A stretch of DNA of 64,000 nt, taken from assembly GCF_024124745.1 (NCBI RefSeq), contig NZ_JAMXRU010000009.1, positions 1 through 64,000 of the forward strand. Direction: 5' to 3'. Below, one piece after another: positions 1 through 8,314 of this stretch. Positions within the stretch are counted from its first letter, which is position 1. Every line of letters begins with the position of its first letter. Below the pieces are notes generated by a model. The model was not told where the DNA came from. It saw only the letters and a program-made list of their open reading frames with translations, and made no database searches. A program made the position numbers and the translations under genes. The DNA comes from Aeromicrobium sp. CnD17-E (lineage in GTDB: Bacteria; Actinomycetota; Actinomycetes; Propionibacteriales; Nocardioidaceae).

Positions 1-2
1 GC

Positions 3-161
3 GCCGCCGCCCCCGGCAGCCGTCGCCCCCAGCGCGGGCGCCGTCCCGCTCGTGACGACCAGGCCGGCCAGGGTGCTCCCCAGGCCGAGCAGGCCGCTCC
101 CGCCGCCGAGGCTCCCGCCACGGCCGGCGCCGGCGCTGCCACCGAAGGAGGGCAGTCCTGA
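3..161 (+). CDS. rpsC: 30S ribosomal protein S3, C-terminal end (partial)
   Basis: The first 161 bases are the 3' end of a gene that begins outside the window. The frame is fixed by the TGA at 159-161, which overlaps the next ATG (TGATG). The translation is an Arg/Gly stretch ([15 protein letters not shown]) followed by an Ala/Pro/Gln-rich tail ending in GGQS. Actinobacterial S3 carries this kind of low-complexity tail after its KH and C-terminal domains, and rpsC always precedes rplP in this operon. The identification rests on tail composition and position; no folded domain is visible. Confidence 0.85.
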   Translation, partial: AAAPGSRRPQRGRRPARDDQAGQGAPQAEQAAPAAEAPATAGAGAATEGGQS

Positions 162-583
162 TGTTGATGCCTCGTAGGGTCAAGTACCGCAAGCAGCACC
201 ACCCCAAGCGCCGCGGCATGGCGAAGGGCGGCACGGAGCTGGCGTTCGGCGACTTCGGCATCCAGGCGGTCGAGGGTCACTACGTGACCAACCGTCAGAT
301 CGAGTCCGCTCGTATCGCCATGACGCGTCACATCAAGCGTGGCGGCAAGGTGTGGATCAACATCTACCCCGACCGCCCGCTGACCAAGAAGCCGGCCGAG
401 ACCCGCATGGGCTCCGGCAAGGGCTCGCCCGAGTGGTGGGTCGCGAACGTCAAGCCCGGACGCGTCATGTTCGAGCTCTCGGGTGTCTCCGAGGACGTCG
501 CGCGCGAGGCGATGCGTCGCGCCATCCACAAGCTGCCCATGAAGGCGCGCTTCATCACCCGCGACACCGAGGGAGGGTTCTGA
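161..583 (+). CDS. rplP: 50S ribosomal protein L16
   Basis: L16 (140 aa) is a large-subunit protein near the A site and peptidyl transferase centre. The N-terminal motif [19 protein letters not shown] and the central [17 protein letters not shown] motif are diagnostic, and the length matches the family. The ATG overlaps the rpsC stop, and a GGAGGG lies 9 bases upstream. It is followed two bases after the stop by rpmC, so it is translationally coupled within the S10/spc-type super-operon. Confidence 0.98.
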   Translation: MLMPRRVKYRKQHHPKRRGMAKGGTELAFGDFGIQAVEGHYVTNRQIESARIAMTRHIKRGGKVWINIYPDRPLTKKPAETRMGSGKGSPEWWVANVKPGRVMFELSGVSEDVAREAMRRAIHKLPMKARFITRDTEGGF

Positions 584-585
584 GC

Positions 586-810
586 ATGGCTGCGAAGACC
601 ACTGCCGCAGAGCTGCGCGGCCTCGATGCCGAGGCTCTGGAGACCAAGCTGCGCGAGGCCAAGGAAGAGCTGTTCAACCTGCGCTTCCAGAACGCCACGG
701 GACAGCTCGACAACACGGCTCGTCTGAAGACGGTCCGCCGCGAGATCGCCCGCATCTACACGGTGCTGACCGAGCGCGAGCTGGGCATCATCGAGGCGGT
801 CGAGGCATGA
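586..810 (+). CDS. rpmC: 50S ribosomal protein L29
   Basis: L29 (74 aa) is a small helical-hairpin protein at the exit of the nascent-peptide tunnel. The helical sequence [20 protein letters not shown] followed by [17 protein letters not shown] is the family core. I start at the ATG at 586, two bases after the rplP stop; the open frame extends further upstream but into rplP. The stop overlaps the rpsQ ATG at 807 by four bases (ATGA), which indicates translational coupling. Confidence 0.97.
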   Translation: MAAKTTAAELRGLDAEALETKLREAKEELFNLRFQNATGQLDNTARLKTVRREIARIYTVLTERELGIIEAVEA

Positions 811-1103
811 GCACCAGCGAGAAGGACACCGTGACCACGAACACCGACACCACCCGCAACTACCGCAAGGTGCGCGAGGGCCTCGTCACGAGCGACAAGA
901 TGGACAAGACCGTCGTCGTCATCGTCGAGGACCGCGTGAAGCACCCGCTGTACGGCAAGGTGCTGCGACGCAACGTGAAGCTCAAGGCGCACGACGAGGC
1001 CAACGCGGCCGGCATCGGCGACCGTGTGCTCATCCAGGAGACCCGCCCGCTGTCGGCCACCAAGCGCTGGCGCGTCGTGGAGATCCTCGAGAAGGCGAAG
1101 TGA
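807..1103 (+). CDS. rpsQ: 30S ribosomal protein S17
   Basis: S17 (98 aa) is a primary 16S rRNA-binding protein of the small subunit with an OB fold. Recognisable motifs are [24 protein letters not shown] and the terminal [15 protein letters not shown]. The first about 20 residues (Thr-rich) are an extension relative to the E. coli protein; a downstream GTG at 831 would shorten it but leaves the ATGA coupling with rpmC unused. rplN follows within 7 bases. Confidence 0.96.
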   Translation: MSTSEKDTVTTNTDTTRNYRKVREGLVTSDKMDKTVVVIVEDRVKHPLYGKVLRRNVKLKAHDEANAAGIGDRVLIQETRPLSATKRWRVVEILEKAK

Positions 1104-1110
1104 GAGACAG

Positions 1111-1479
1111 ATGATTCAGCAGGAGTCGCGACTCAAGGTCGCCGACAACACCGGTGCGAAGGAGATCCTCTGCATCCGCGTGCTCGGCGGCTCGGGTCGA
1201 CGCTACGCCGGTATCGGCGACACCATCGTCGCCACCGTCAAGGACGCCATCCCCGGCGGCAACGTCAAGAAGGGCGACGTCGTCAAGGCCGTGGTCGTGC
1301 GCACCGTCAAGGAGCGCCGCCGTCCGGACGGCTCGTACATCAAGTTCGACGAGAACGCCGCCGTCATCCTCAAGGCCGACGGCGACCCGCGTGGAACGCG
1401 CATCTTCGGCCCCGTGGGCCGCGAGCTGCGCGACAAGAAGTTCATGCGGATCATCTCGCTCGCCCCGGAGGTGCTCTGA
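1111..1479 (+). CDS. rplN: 50S ribosomal protein L14
   Basis: L14 (122 aa, the exact family length) sits at the subunit interface and contacts L19 and 16S helix 14. The opening [19 protein letters not shown] and the [16 protein letters not shown] motif near the C-terminus are strongly conserved. The ATG at 1111 is preceded by GAGAGA. The protein leads directly into rplX with one base between stop and start. Confidence 0.98.
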   Translation: MIQQESRLKVADNTGAKEILCIRVLGGSGRRYAGIGDTIVATVKDAIPGGNVKKGDVVKAVVVRTVKERRRPDGSYIKFDENAAVILKADGDPRGTRIFGPVGRELRDKKFMRIISLAPEVL

Positions 1480-1480
1480 C

Positions 1481-1852
1481 ATGACCAGCAACAAGCGAAC
1501 GCTGTCGATCCGCAAGGGTGACCAGGTCAAGGTCATCGCGGGTGCCGACAAGGGCGTCGAGGGCAAGGTCATCGAGGTGCTCGCCGAGCGTGAGCGCGTC
1601 ATCGTCGAGGGCGTGAACCGCATCAAGCGCCACACCCGCGCCGGTGCCGACGGCACGCAGGGCGGCATCATCACGCGTGAGGCCCCCATCCACGTCTCCA
1701 ACGTGATGCTCGTCGTCGACGTCGACGGCGACAAGACCACGACGCGCGTCTCGCACCGCCGCGACGACGTCACCAAGAACCGTCCCGACGGTTCCAGCTA
1801 CGAGGCGCAGCGTTCCGTGCGCGTGTCCTCCAAGACCGGAAAGGAGATCTGA
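1481..1852 (+). CDS. rplX: 50S ribosomal protein L24
   Basis: L24 (123 aa) is an early assembly protein with a KOW domain near the tunnel exit. The KOW motif lies at about residues 9-38 ([20 protein letters not shown]), followed by the family motif [10 protein letters not shown]. The C-terminal region ([20 protein letters not shown]) is longer than the E. coli protein, as is usual in actinobacteria. The start at 1481 is one base after the rplN stop. Confidence 0.97.
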   Translation: MTSNKRTLSIRKGDQVKVIAGADKGVEGKVIEVLAERERVIVEGVNRIKRHTRAGADGTQGGIITREAPIHVSNVMLVVDVDGDKTTTRVSHRRDDVTKNRPDGSSYEAQRSVRVSSKTGKEI

Positions 1853-1854
1853 GC

Positions 1855-2415
1855 ATGGCCGAGACGACCACCGCTCCGCGGCTGAAGGCCAAGTACCGCG
1901 AGGAGATCCTCCCGGCGCTGCGCGAGGAGTTCGACCACGCGAACGTCATGCAGGTGCCCGGACTGACGAAGATCGTCGTCAACATGGGTGTCGGCGAGGC
2001 TGCCCGCGACGGCAAGCTCATCGAGGGCGCCATCCGCGACCTCACGGCGATCACCGGCCAGAAGCCGCAGGTCACCAAGGCTCGCAAGTCCATCGCGCAG
2101 TTCAAGCTGCGCGAGGGCATGCCGATCGGTGCGCACGTCACGCTGCGCGGCGACCGCATGTGGGAGTTCCTCGACCGTCTGCTCACGCTGGCGCTGCCCC
2201 GTATCCGCGACTTCCGCGGTCTCAACGGCAAGCAGTTCGACGGCCGCGGCAACTACACGTTCGGTCTGACCGAGCAGGTCATGTTCCACGAGATCGACCA
2301 GGACAAGATCGACCGGTCGCGGGGCATGGACATCACCATCGTCACCACCGCCACCAACGACGACGAGGGTCGCGCGCTGCTGAAGCAGCTGGGCTTCCCC
2401 TTCAAGGAGAACTGA
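1855..2415 (+). CDS. rplE: 50S ribosomal protein L5
   Basis: L5 (186 aa) binds 5S rRNA and forms a bridge with the small-subunit head. Motifs seen are [46 protein letters not shown] and the C-terminal [20 protein letters not shown]. The length is normal. The start two bases after rplX keeps the coupled spc-operon arrangement. Confidence 0.98.
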   Translation: MAETTTAPRLKAKYREEILPALREEFDHANVMQVPGLTKIVVNMGVGEAARDGKLIEGAIRDLTAITGQKPQVTKARKSIAQFKLREGMPIGAHVTLRGDRMWEFLDRLLTLALPRIRDFRGLNGKQFDGRGNYTFGLTEQVMFHEIDQDKIDRSRGMDITIVTTATNDDEGRALLKQLGFPFKEN

Positions 2416-2416
2416 C

Positions 2417-2602
2417 ATGGCGAAGACCGGCCTCAAGATCAAGGCGGCCCGCAAGCCCAAGTTCGCGGTCCGTGGCTACACGCGCTGCCAGCGCTGCGGC
2501 CGTCCGAAGTCCGTGTACCGCAAGTTCGGCCTGTGCCGGATCTGCCTGCGCGAGATGGCCCACCGCGGCGAGCTGCCCGGAGTGACCAAGTCCTCCTGGT
2601 GA
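2417..2602 (+). CDS. rpsN: 30S ribosomal protein S14, zinc-binding (type Z)
   Basis: This is the short 61-residue form of S14, which binds 16S rRNA in the small-subunit head. Four cysteines in two CxxC pairs (CQRCG and CRIC) form a zinc ribbon; the longer zinc-free form used under zinc limitation in actinobacteria lacks them. The [20 protein letters not shown] core is the family signature. It starts one base after rplE. A 126-base gap containing a hairpin separates it from rpsH. Confidence 0.97.
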   Translation: MAKTGLKIKAARKPKFAVRGYTRCQRCGRPKSVYRKFGLCRICLREMAHRGELPGVTKSSW

Positions 2603-2666
2603 CCTCGTCGGCCTCGAGCCGCTGACCACCACCCCTTCCACCACGACCGTCGCAGGTCCTCCCTCA

Positions 2667-2696
2667 CCCGTCCGGAACCCCGGGCCCGGGGACGGG
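2667..2696 (+). promoter_or_regulatory. Hairpin in the rpsN-rpsH gap
   Basis: Outer arms CCCGTC and GACGGG enclose the self-complementary CCCCGGGCCCGGGG, so the transcript can fold into a very GC-rich stem about 30 bases ahead of rpsH. There is no U-tract, so it is not an obvious terminator. It could be a processing site or a feedback site for S8, which regulates this operon in E. coli; that role is inference only. The rest of the gap holds nothing else I can identify. Confidence 0.4.
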
Positions 2697-2728
2697 ATGC
2701 GAAACCACGGCAGGAACGGAAACACCAC

Positions 2729-3136
2729 ATGACCATGACCGACCCGATCGCGGACCTGCTCACGCGGATCCGCAACGGCAACCAGGCGTACCACGACGAC
2801 GTGTCGGCGCCCTACTCCAAGCTGAAGGAGGGCGTGCTCGCCCTGCTGAAGCAGGAGGGGTACATCACCGACCACAAGGTCGTCGAGCCCGCCGAGGGCG
2901 AGGTGGGCAAGTCCCTCCACGTGACCCTCAAGTACGGCCCCCAGCGCGAGCGCTCGATCGCCGGCATCCGCCGCATCAGCAAGCCGGGCCTGCGGGTGTA
3001 CGCCAAGTCCACGAACCTCCCGAAGGTGCTCGGTGGACTGGGCGTCGCCATCATCTCGACCAGCCAGGGCCTGCTGACTGATCGTCAGGCCACGACCAAG
3101 GGTGTAGGCGGAGAAGTCCTCGCCTACGTCTGGTGA
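2729..3136 (+). CDS. rpsH: 30S ribosomal protein S8
   Basis: S8 (135 aa) organises the central domain of 16S rRNA and acts as the spc-operon repressor in E. coli. The N-terminus [20 protein letters not shown] and the C-terminal [13 protein letters not shown]...GGEVLAYVW are diagnostic. A second in-frame ATG at 2735 could also serve, but the MTMTDP form is common in this lineage. It follows a hairpin-bearing gap after rpsN. Confidence 0.97.
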   Translation: MTMTDPIADLLTRIRNGNQAYHDDVSAPYSKLKEGVLALLKQEGYITDHKVVEPAEGEVGKSLHVTLKYGPQRERSIAGIRRISKPGLRVYAKSTNLPKVLGGLGVAIISTSQGLLTDRQATTKGVGGEVLAYVW

Positions 3137-3151
3137 GGGAGGAGCACACAC

Positions 3152-3694
3152 ATGTCGCGCATCGGCAAGCTTCCCGTCGCCGTCCCGAACGGCGTCGAGG
3201 TCACCATCGAAGGTCAGGACGTCCGCGTCAAGGGCCCCAAGGGCGAGCTCTCGCACCGCGTCGCCGAGCCCATCACGGTCAACCGTGGTGAGGACGGCAG
3301 CCTCGAGGTCCAGCGTCCCGACGACGAGCGTCGCAGCAAGGCCCTCCACGGCCTGAGCCGCACGCTCATCAGCAACATGGTCGTCGGCGTCACCGACGGC
3401 TACGAGAAGAAGCTCGAGATCGTGGGCGTCGGCTACCGCGTCCTGTCCAAGGGCCCGACGGAGCTCGAGTTCGCGCTCGGCTTCAGCCACCCCGTGATCG
3501 TCAAGGCCCCCGAGGGCATCACGTTCAACGTGGAGGCCCCCACCAAGTTCTCGGTCATCGGCATCGACAAGCAGTCGGTCGGCGAGGTCGCCGCGAACAT
3601 CCGCAAGATCCGCAAGCCCGAGCCCTACAAGGGCAAGGGTGTCCGTTACGCCGGCGAGCGCGTGCTGCGCAAGGCTGGAAAGGCTGGTAAGTGA
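3152..3694 (+). CDS. rplF: 50S ribosomal protein L6
   Basis: L6 (180 aa) lies near the factor-binding site of the large subunit. It has the [17 protein letters not shown] opening and the second-domain signature [16 protein letters not shown] near the C-terminus. AGGGAGGAG precedes the ATG. The stop overlaps the rplR ATG (TGATG). Confidence 0.98.
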   Translation: MSRIGKLPVAVPNGVEVTIEGQDVRVKGPKGELSHRVAEPITVNRGEDGSLEVQRPDDERRSKALHGLSRTLISNMVVGVTDGYEKKLEIVGVGYRVLSKGPTELEFALGFSHPVIVKAPEGITFNVEAPTKFSVIGIDKQSVGEVAANIRKIRKPEPYKGKGVRYAGERVLRKAGKAGK

Positions 3695-4077
3695 TGGCCG
3701 TCTCCATCAAGCAGTCCAAGGGTCGCTCCGCCCGCGCCACGTCGCGCGCGCGTCGCCAGATCCGTGGTCGCAAGAAGCTGCACGGCTCGCCCGAGCGTCC
3801 TCGTCTCGTCGTGACCCGCTCCAGCAAGCACATCGTGGCCCAGGTCGTGAACGACCTCGAGGGACACACGCTGGCCTCGGCCTCGACCCTCGAGGCCGAC
3901 CTGCGCGCCTTCGACGGCGACAAGACCGCCAAGGCGAAGAAGGTCGGCGAGCTCGTCGCCGACCGGGCGAAGGCTGCCGGCATCGAGGCCGTCGTCTTCG
4001 ACCGCGCGGGCAACCGTTACGCGGGTCGCGTGGCCGCCCTGGCCGACGGCGCGCGCGAGGGTGGGCTGGAGTTCTGA
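3694..4077 (+). CDS. rplR: 50S ribosomal protein L18
   Basis: L18 (127 aa from the ATG at 3694) mediates attachment of 5S rRNA to the large subunit. The motifs [16 protein letters not shown] and the terminal [28 protein letters not shown] type ending are characteristic. A GTG codon immediately upstream (3691) is in frame, but the ATG gives the one-base overlap with the rplF stop seen elsewhere in this operon. Confidence 0.97.
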   Translation: MAVSIKQSKGRSARATSRARRQIRGRKKLHGSPERPRLVVTRSSKHIVAQVVNDLEGHTLASASTLEADLRAFDGDKTAKAKKVGELVADRAKAAGIEAVVFDRAGNRYAGRVAALADGAREGGLEF

Positions 4078-4117
4078 TGTCCACCAAGACGAACAACTAC
4101 GACATGGGGAGTGCCGC

Positions 4118-4741
4118 ATGAGCGCCCAGCAGAGTGGTAACCGCCGCGGAGGCGGAGACCGTCGCGGTGGTCGAGGCGACCGCGGCGGCGACAAGTCCAA
4201 CTACATCGAGAAGGTCGTCACGATCAACCGTGTCGCCAAGGTCGTGAAGGGTGGTCGTCGCTTCAGCTTCACCGCCCTCGTGATCGTCGGCGACGGTGAC
4301 GGCCAGGTCGGTATCGGCTACGGCAAGGCCAAGGAGGTCCCCACGGCGATCTCCAAGGGTGTCGAGGAGGCGAAGAAGAACTTCTTCCGCGTCCCGCGCA
4401 TCCAGGGCACCATCCCGCACCCGGTGCAGGGCGAGAAGGCGGCCGGTGTCGTCTTCCTGCGTCCCGCGTCGCCCGGTACCGGCGTCATCGCCGGTGGCCC
4501 GGTGCGTGCAGTGCTCGAGGCCGCCGGTGTCCACGACGTCCTGAGCAAGTCGCTCGGCTCGTCGAACTCCATCAACATCGTCCACGCGACGGTGGAGGCC
4601 CTCAAGGGCCTGGAGTCGCCCGAGGCGGTCGCGCAGCGTCGCGGCCTCGCGGTCGAGGACGTCGCCCCGTCGGCCCTGCTCAAGGCTCAGGCCGAGGGCA
4701 TCAAGGAGGCGCAGAACGCGCCCGCCGAGGTGGGTGTCTGA
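4118..4741 (+). CDS. rpsE: 30S ribosomal protein S5
   Basis: S5 (207 aa) works in decoding fidelity and mRNA unwinding. After an Arg/Gly-rich N-terminal stretch (residues 8-25) the S5 N-terminal domain reads [20 protein letters not shown], followed by [10 protein letters not shown] and the C-terminal [16 protein letters not shown] place the start at the ATG at 4118 behind GGGGAG; upstream in-frame codons fall inside rplR. The stop overlaps the rpmD ATG. Confidence 0.97.
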   Translation: MSAQQSGNRRGGGDRRGGRGDRGGDKSNYIEKVVTINRVAKVVKGGRRFSFTALVIVGDGDGQVGIGYGKAKEVPTAISKGVEEAKKNFFRVPRIQGTIPHPVQGEKAAGVVFLRPASPGTGVIAGGPVRAVLEAAGVHDVLSKSLGSSNSINIVHATVEALKGLESPEAVAQRRGLAVEDVAPSALLKAQAEGIKEAQNAPAEVGV

Positions 4742-4923
4742 TGGCGCGCCTCGAGATCACCCAGGTTCGTTCGGCGATCGGTCGCCCGCAGAACCAGCAC
4801 CACACGCTGCGGTCGCTGGGTCTGAAGCGCATCGGCGACGTCGTCGTCAAGGAGGACCGCCCCGAGATCCGCGGCATGGCGAACACCATCCCGCACCTCG
4901 TGGCCGTCAAGGAGGTTGACTGA
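4741..4923 (+). CDS. rpmD: 50S ribosomal protein L30
   Basis: L30 (60 aa) is a small large-subunit protein. [20 protein letters not shown] followed by LGLKRIGD is the family core, and the length is exact. The ATG overlaps the rpsE stop by one base (TGATG), and the gene ends one base before the rplO ATG. Confidence 0.97.
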   Translation: MARLEITQVRSAIGRPQNQHHTLRSLGLKRIGDVVVKEDRPEIRGMANTIPHLVAVKEVD

Positions 4924-4924
4924 C

Positions 4925-5365
4925 ATGGCGCTGAAGCTTCACCACCTGCGCCCCGCCCCCGGTGCCAAGACCGCGAAGACCCGCGTGGGTCGCGGTGAGG
5001 GCTCCAAGGGCAAGACCGCCGGTCGCGGCACCAAGGGCACCAAGGCCCGCTACCAGGTGTCCGCCGGCTTCGAGGGTGGACAGATCCCGCTCCACATGCG
5101 TCTGCCCAAGCTGAAGGGGTTCAAGAACCCGTTCCGTGAGGAGTACCAGGTCGTCAACGTCGAGCGGATCGGCACCCTCTTCCCCGAGGGTGGCGCCATC
5201 GACGTCGACGCGCTGGTCGCGAAGGGCGCGGTCCGCAAGGGCCAGCTGGTCAAGGTGCTCGGCGAGGGTGACCTCTCCGTGGCCGTCCAGGTGACCGCCC
5301 ACAAGTTCTCCGGCTCGGCCCGCAGCAAGATCGAGGCCGCCGGTGGCAGCGTGACCGAGCTCTGA
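4925..5365 (+). CDS. rplO: 50S ribosomal protein L15
   Basis: L15 (146 aa) is a late-assembly protein of the large subunit. [15 protein letters not shown], the Gly/Lys-rich [20 protein letters not shown] and the C-terminal [16 protein letters not shown] are typical. I start at the ATG at 4925, one base after rpmD; an in-frame TTG at 4916 lies inside rpmD and is less likely. A strong hairpin follows the stop and separates it from secY. Confidence 0.97.
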   Translation: MALKLHHLRPAPGAKTAKTRVGRGEGSKGKTAGRGTKGTKARYQVSAGFEGGQIPLHMRLPKLKGFKNPFREEYQVVNVERIGTLFPEGGAIDVDALVAKGAVRKGQLVKVLGEGDLSVAVQVTAHKFSGSARSKIEAAGGSVTEL

Positions 5366-5381
5366 ATGACGCTCTGACGAG

Positions 5382-5429
5382 ACGACGGCGAGGTTCGTGG
5401 CCCTAGCGGCCACCGGACCTCGCCGTCGT
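5382..5429 (+). terminator. Hairpin terminator between rplO and secY
   Basis: A perfect 13-bp stem (ACGACGGCGAGGT with ACCTCGCCGTCGT) encloses an inner 6-bp stem GTGGCC/GGCCAC with loop CTAGC. The second arm is followed by TCGTCGTCC rather than a U-tract. The position directly after rplO, with about 150 bases before secY, fits termination or partial attenuation of the ribosomal transcript. Confidence 0.7.
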
Positions 5430-5525
5430 TCGTCGTCCGGCCCTCGCAGGCCGAGGCCCGTCCCGGGCGCCCGCCCCACGTGCGGGGTGCAACGACCGGG
5501 CAACGGCCGATCTGCGAGAACTGAC

Positions 5526-5534
5526 TGTTAGAGT
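5526..5534 (+). promoter_or_regulatory. Possible extended -10 promoter for secY
   Basis: TGT-TAGAGT resembles an extended -10 element 44 bases upstream of the secY start, after the rplO hairpin. No good -35 hexamer is seen 17 bases upstream. A dedicated promoter here would let secY-adk-map continue after the hairpin. Confidence 0.35.
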
Positions 5535-5577
5535 CGCCGAGGTCCCGCCAGGGGCCCACGATCGAGGAGGACACCCG

Positions 5578-6882
5578 GTGCTCAGCGCCTTCGTCAACGC
5601 GTTCAAGACGCCTGACCTTCGACGCAAGCTGCTGTTCGTGCTCGCCGTGATCGTGCTGTTCCGGTTCGGCTCGACCCTGCCGGCCCCCGGCATCAACGTG
5701 AGCAACGTCCAGCGCTGCGTCGACCTCGCCTCGCAGGGCGAGAACAGCAGCCTCTTCGCGCTCATCAACGTCTTCTCCGGCGGTGCGCTCCTGCAGCTGA
5801 CCGTGTTCGCGCTGGGCATCATGCCCTACATCACCGCGAGCATCATCCTGCAGCTGCTCGTCGTCGTCATCCCGCGGCTGGAGGCCCTCAAGAAGGAGGG
5901 CCAGTCCGGCCAGGCGAAGATCACGCAGTACACCCGCTACCTGACGCTCGGGCTCGCCGTCCTGCAGGCGACCGGCATCGTGGCGCTCGCGCGCAGCGGC
6001 CAGCTGTTCGGCGGCGTCGACTGCGGCCAGCTGCTCTACCGCCCCGACAGCATCCCCGCCTTCCTGCTGATCGTCCTCACCATGGTCGCCGGCACCGCCG
6101 TCATCATGTGGCTCGGCGAGCTCGTGACCGACCGCGGCGTCGGCAACGGCATGTCGATCCTGATCTTCACGCAGGTCGTCGCGACGTTCCCCGGCGCCAT
6201 GTGGCTGATCAAGGAGCAGAAGGGCTGGGCGACGTTCTCCGTCGTGGTGCTCGTCGGTCTCGTCATCGTCGCGGCCGTCATCCTCATCGAGCAGGCGCAG
6301 CGCCGGATCCCGGTCCAGTACGCCAAGCGCATGGTCGGGCGCCGGATGTTCGGCGGCTCGTCGACCTACATCCCGCTCAAGGTCAACCAGGCCGGCATCA
6401 TCCCGGTCATCTTCGCCTCGAGCCTGCTCTACCTGCCGGCGCTGTACGCGCAGTTCCGGCCCGACGGACCGGGCGCGGTGTTCATCACCGACCACTTCGT
6501 GCGTGGTGACCACCCGTACTACATGATCACGTACTTCGCGCTGATCGTGTTCTTCGCCTACTTCTACGTGGCGATCACCTTCAACCCGGAGGAGGTCGCC
6601 GACAACATGCGCAAGTACGGCGGCTTCATCCCGGGCATCCGTGCCGGCCGTCCGACGCAGGACTACCTGGCGTACGTCCTGAGCCGCATCACGGCTCCGG
6701 GCGCCGTGTACCTGGGCTTCATCGCCCTCATCCCGATGGTGGCCGTGGCGCTGCTCGGCGCCAGCCAGAACTTCCCGTTCGGCGGCACCTCGATCCTCAT
6801 CATCGTGGGCGTCGGCCTCGACACGGTGAAGCAGATCGAGAGCCAGCTCCAGCAGCGCAACTACGAAGGGTTCCTGCGGTGA
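5578..6882 (+). CDS. secY: Preprotein translocase subunit SecY
   Basis: SecY (434 aa) is the channel of the Sec translocon in the inner membrane and works with SecE, SecG and SecA. The opening [20 protein letters not shown], the plug-region [20 protein letters not shown] and the cytoplasmic [14 protein letters not shown] loop are family hallmarks. About ten hydrophobic segments are visible. The GTG start has GAGGAGG seven bases upstream. The stop region overlaps the adk GTG by four bases, so secY, adk and map appear co-transcribed. Confidence 0.98.
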   Translation: MLSAFVNAFKTPDLRRKLLFVLAVIVLFRFGSTLPAPGINVSNVQRCVDLASQGENSSLFALINVFSGGALLQLTVFALGIMPYITASIILQLLVVVIPRLEALKKEGQSGQAKITQYTRYLTLGLAVLQATGIVALARSGQLFGGVDCGQLLYRPDSIPAFLLIVLTMVAGTAVIMWLGELVTDRGVGNGMSILIFTQVVATFPGAMWLIKEQKGWATFSVVVLVGLVIVAAVILIEQAQRRIPVQYAKRMVGRRMFGGSSTYIPLKVNQAGIIPVIFASSLLYLPALYAQFRPDGPGAVFITDHFVRGDHPYYMITYFALIVFFAYFYVAITFNPEEVADNMRKYGGFIPGIRAGRPTQDYLAYVLSRITAPGAVYLGFIALIPMVAVALLGASQNFPFGGTSILIIVGVGLDTVKQIESQLQQRNYEGFLR

Positions 6883-7445
6883 CTCGTCTCCTCATCATGG
6901 GTCCGCCCGGTGCCGGCAAGGGCACGCAGGCGGCGACGCTCGCGCAGCGGATCGAGGGCGCGCACGTCTCGACCGGCGACATCTTCCGGGCCAACGTCCA
7001 GCAGCAGACCGAGCTCGGCCGGACCGCGCAGCGCTACATGGACGCGGGCGAGTACGTGCCCGACGAGGTCACGAACGCGATGGTGCAGGACCGCCTCGCC
7101 CAGGAGGACGCCCGCGAGTCCTTCATCCTCGACGGGTACCCGCGCACGCTCGAGCAGGTCTCGACGCTCGACCGGATCCTCGCCGACCTCGGCTCCGAGC
7201 TCGACCACGTGCTCGTGCTGACGGTCGACCACGAGGAGCTGATCGCCCGGCTGCTGAAGCGGGCCGAGACCAGCGGCCGCGCCGACGACACCGAGGACGT
7301 CATCCGGCACCGCCAGGAGGTCTACATCGCGGAGACGGCGCCGTTGCTGCCGGTGTACCGCGAGCGTGGCCTGCTGCGCGAGGTCGACGGCATGGGCACG
7401 GTCGACGAGGTCGAGGCGCGCATCGACGCCGCACTCGGCCTCTGA
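6879..7445 (+). CDS. adk: Adenylate kinase (short form)
   Basis: Adenylate kinase interconverts ATP + AMP and 2 ADP in the cytoplasm. The P-loop GPPGAGKGT is at residues 8-16, the AMP-binding STGDIFR follows, and FILDGYPRT is present. At 188 residues it lacks the long zinc-containing LID insertion of the 214-residue form; the LID is a short stretch ([12 protein letters not shown]), as in other actinobacteria. The GTG start overlaps secY. map follows 19 bases later. Confidence 0.97.
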   Translation: MTRLLIMGPPGAGKGTQAATLAQRIEGAHVSTGDIFRANVQQQTELGRTAQRYMDAGEYVPDEVTNAMVQDRLAQEDARESFILDGYPRTLEQVSTLDRILADLGSELDHVLVLTVDHEELIARLLKRAETSGRADDTEDVIRHRQEVYIAETAPLLPVYRERGLLREVDGMGTVDEVEARIDAALGL

Positions 7446-7464
7446 CCGGAGGCCGGGGGAGACC

Positions 7465-8304
7465 GTGTTCGGTCGCGGCATCGAGATCAAGACACCCGAG
7501 CAGGTGGCGCTCATGCGCCGCGCCGGTCTCGTCGTCGCGCACGCCCTCGAGGCGGTCCGCGAGACCGTCGCGCCAGGGGTGACGACGGCCGAGCTCGACG
7601 CGGTCGCGCACGACACGATCCGCGCGCACGGGGCGACGTCGAACTTCCTGCACTACGGTGCCGAACCCGGTGTGCCCGGCTTCCCCGGCGTCATCTGCGC
7701 GTCGGTCAACGACGAGGTCGTGCACGGCATCCCCGGGTCCCGCGAGCTGCGCGAGGGCGACGTGGTCTCCATCGACTGCGGCGCGATCGTCGACGGATGG
7801 CACGGCGACGCGGCCGTGACGGTCACGGTCGGGGAGGTCGCCCCCGAGGTGCAGCAGCTCGTCGACGACACCGAGCGGGCGCTCTGGGCCGGTATCGCGG
7901 CCGGCGGCGTCGGCCGGCGGGTCGGCGACGTGAGCCAGGCGATCGAGCGCAGCGTGCGCTCGTCCGGTGACTACGGGATCGCCGACGGCTACACGGGACA
8001 TGGCATCGGCACGGCCATGCACCAGGCGCCCGACGTGCCGAACGTGGGGCGAGCCGGCAAGGGCCCGCGCATCGTGCCCGGCCTCGTGCTGGCCGTCGAG
8101 CCGATGGTCACGCTCGGCTCGCCCGACACCCGCACCCTCGACGACCACTGGACGGTCGTGTCCGACGACGGGTCCTGGGCGGCCCACTGGGAGCACACGG
8201 TCACCTGGACGGCCGACGGCGCCTGGGTGCTGACGGCGGTCGACGGCGGGCGTGCGCGGCTCGCCGAGCTCGGCGTGCCGTACGCGGGCGACGACGCGTC
8301 GTAG
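7465..8304 (+). CDS. map: Methionine aminopeptidase, type I
   Basis: This removes the initiator methionine from nascent proteins. All five metal ligands of the pita-bread fold can be placed: Asp104 and Asp115 (SIDCGAIVDGWHGDAAV), His179 (GHGIG), Glu212 (AVEPM) and Glu243 (WEHTVTW). I start at the GTG at 7465 behind GGAGGCCGGGGGAG, giving 279 aa; the frame is open upstream but inside adk. It is the last gene of the first ribosomal block: infA, which normally follows, is 5.2 kb away. Confidence 0.95.
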   Translation: MFGRGIEIKTPEQVALMRRAGLVVAHALEAVRETVAPGVTTAELDAVAHDTIRAHGATSNFLHYGAEPGVPGFPGVICASVNDEVVHGIPGSRELREGDVVSIDCGAIVDGWHGDAAVTVTVGEVAPEVQQLVDDTERALWAGIAAGGVGRRVGDVSQAIERSVRSSGDYGIADGYTGHGIGTAMHQAPDVPNVGRAGKGPRIVPGLVLAVEPMVTLGSPDTRTLDDHWTVVSDDGSWAAHWEHTVTWTADGAWVLTAVDGGRARLAELGVPYAGDDAS

Positions 8305-8314
8305 CCGTCGAGGT

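Noticed and set aside
5050-6513. A long open frame on the minus strand across rplO-secY
   Set aside because: It lies opposite two certain genes, has a His/Asp/Arg-rich composition expected from reading GC-rich codons backwards, and has no recognisable motif. Many similar frames opposite real genes were left out.
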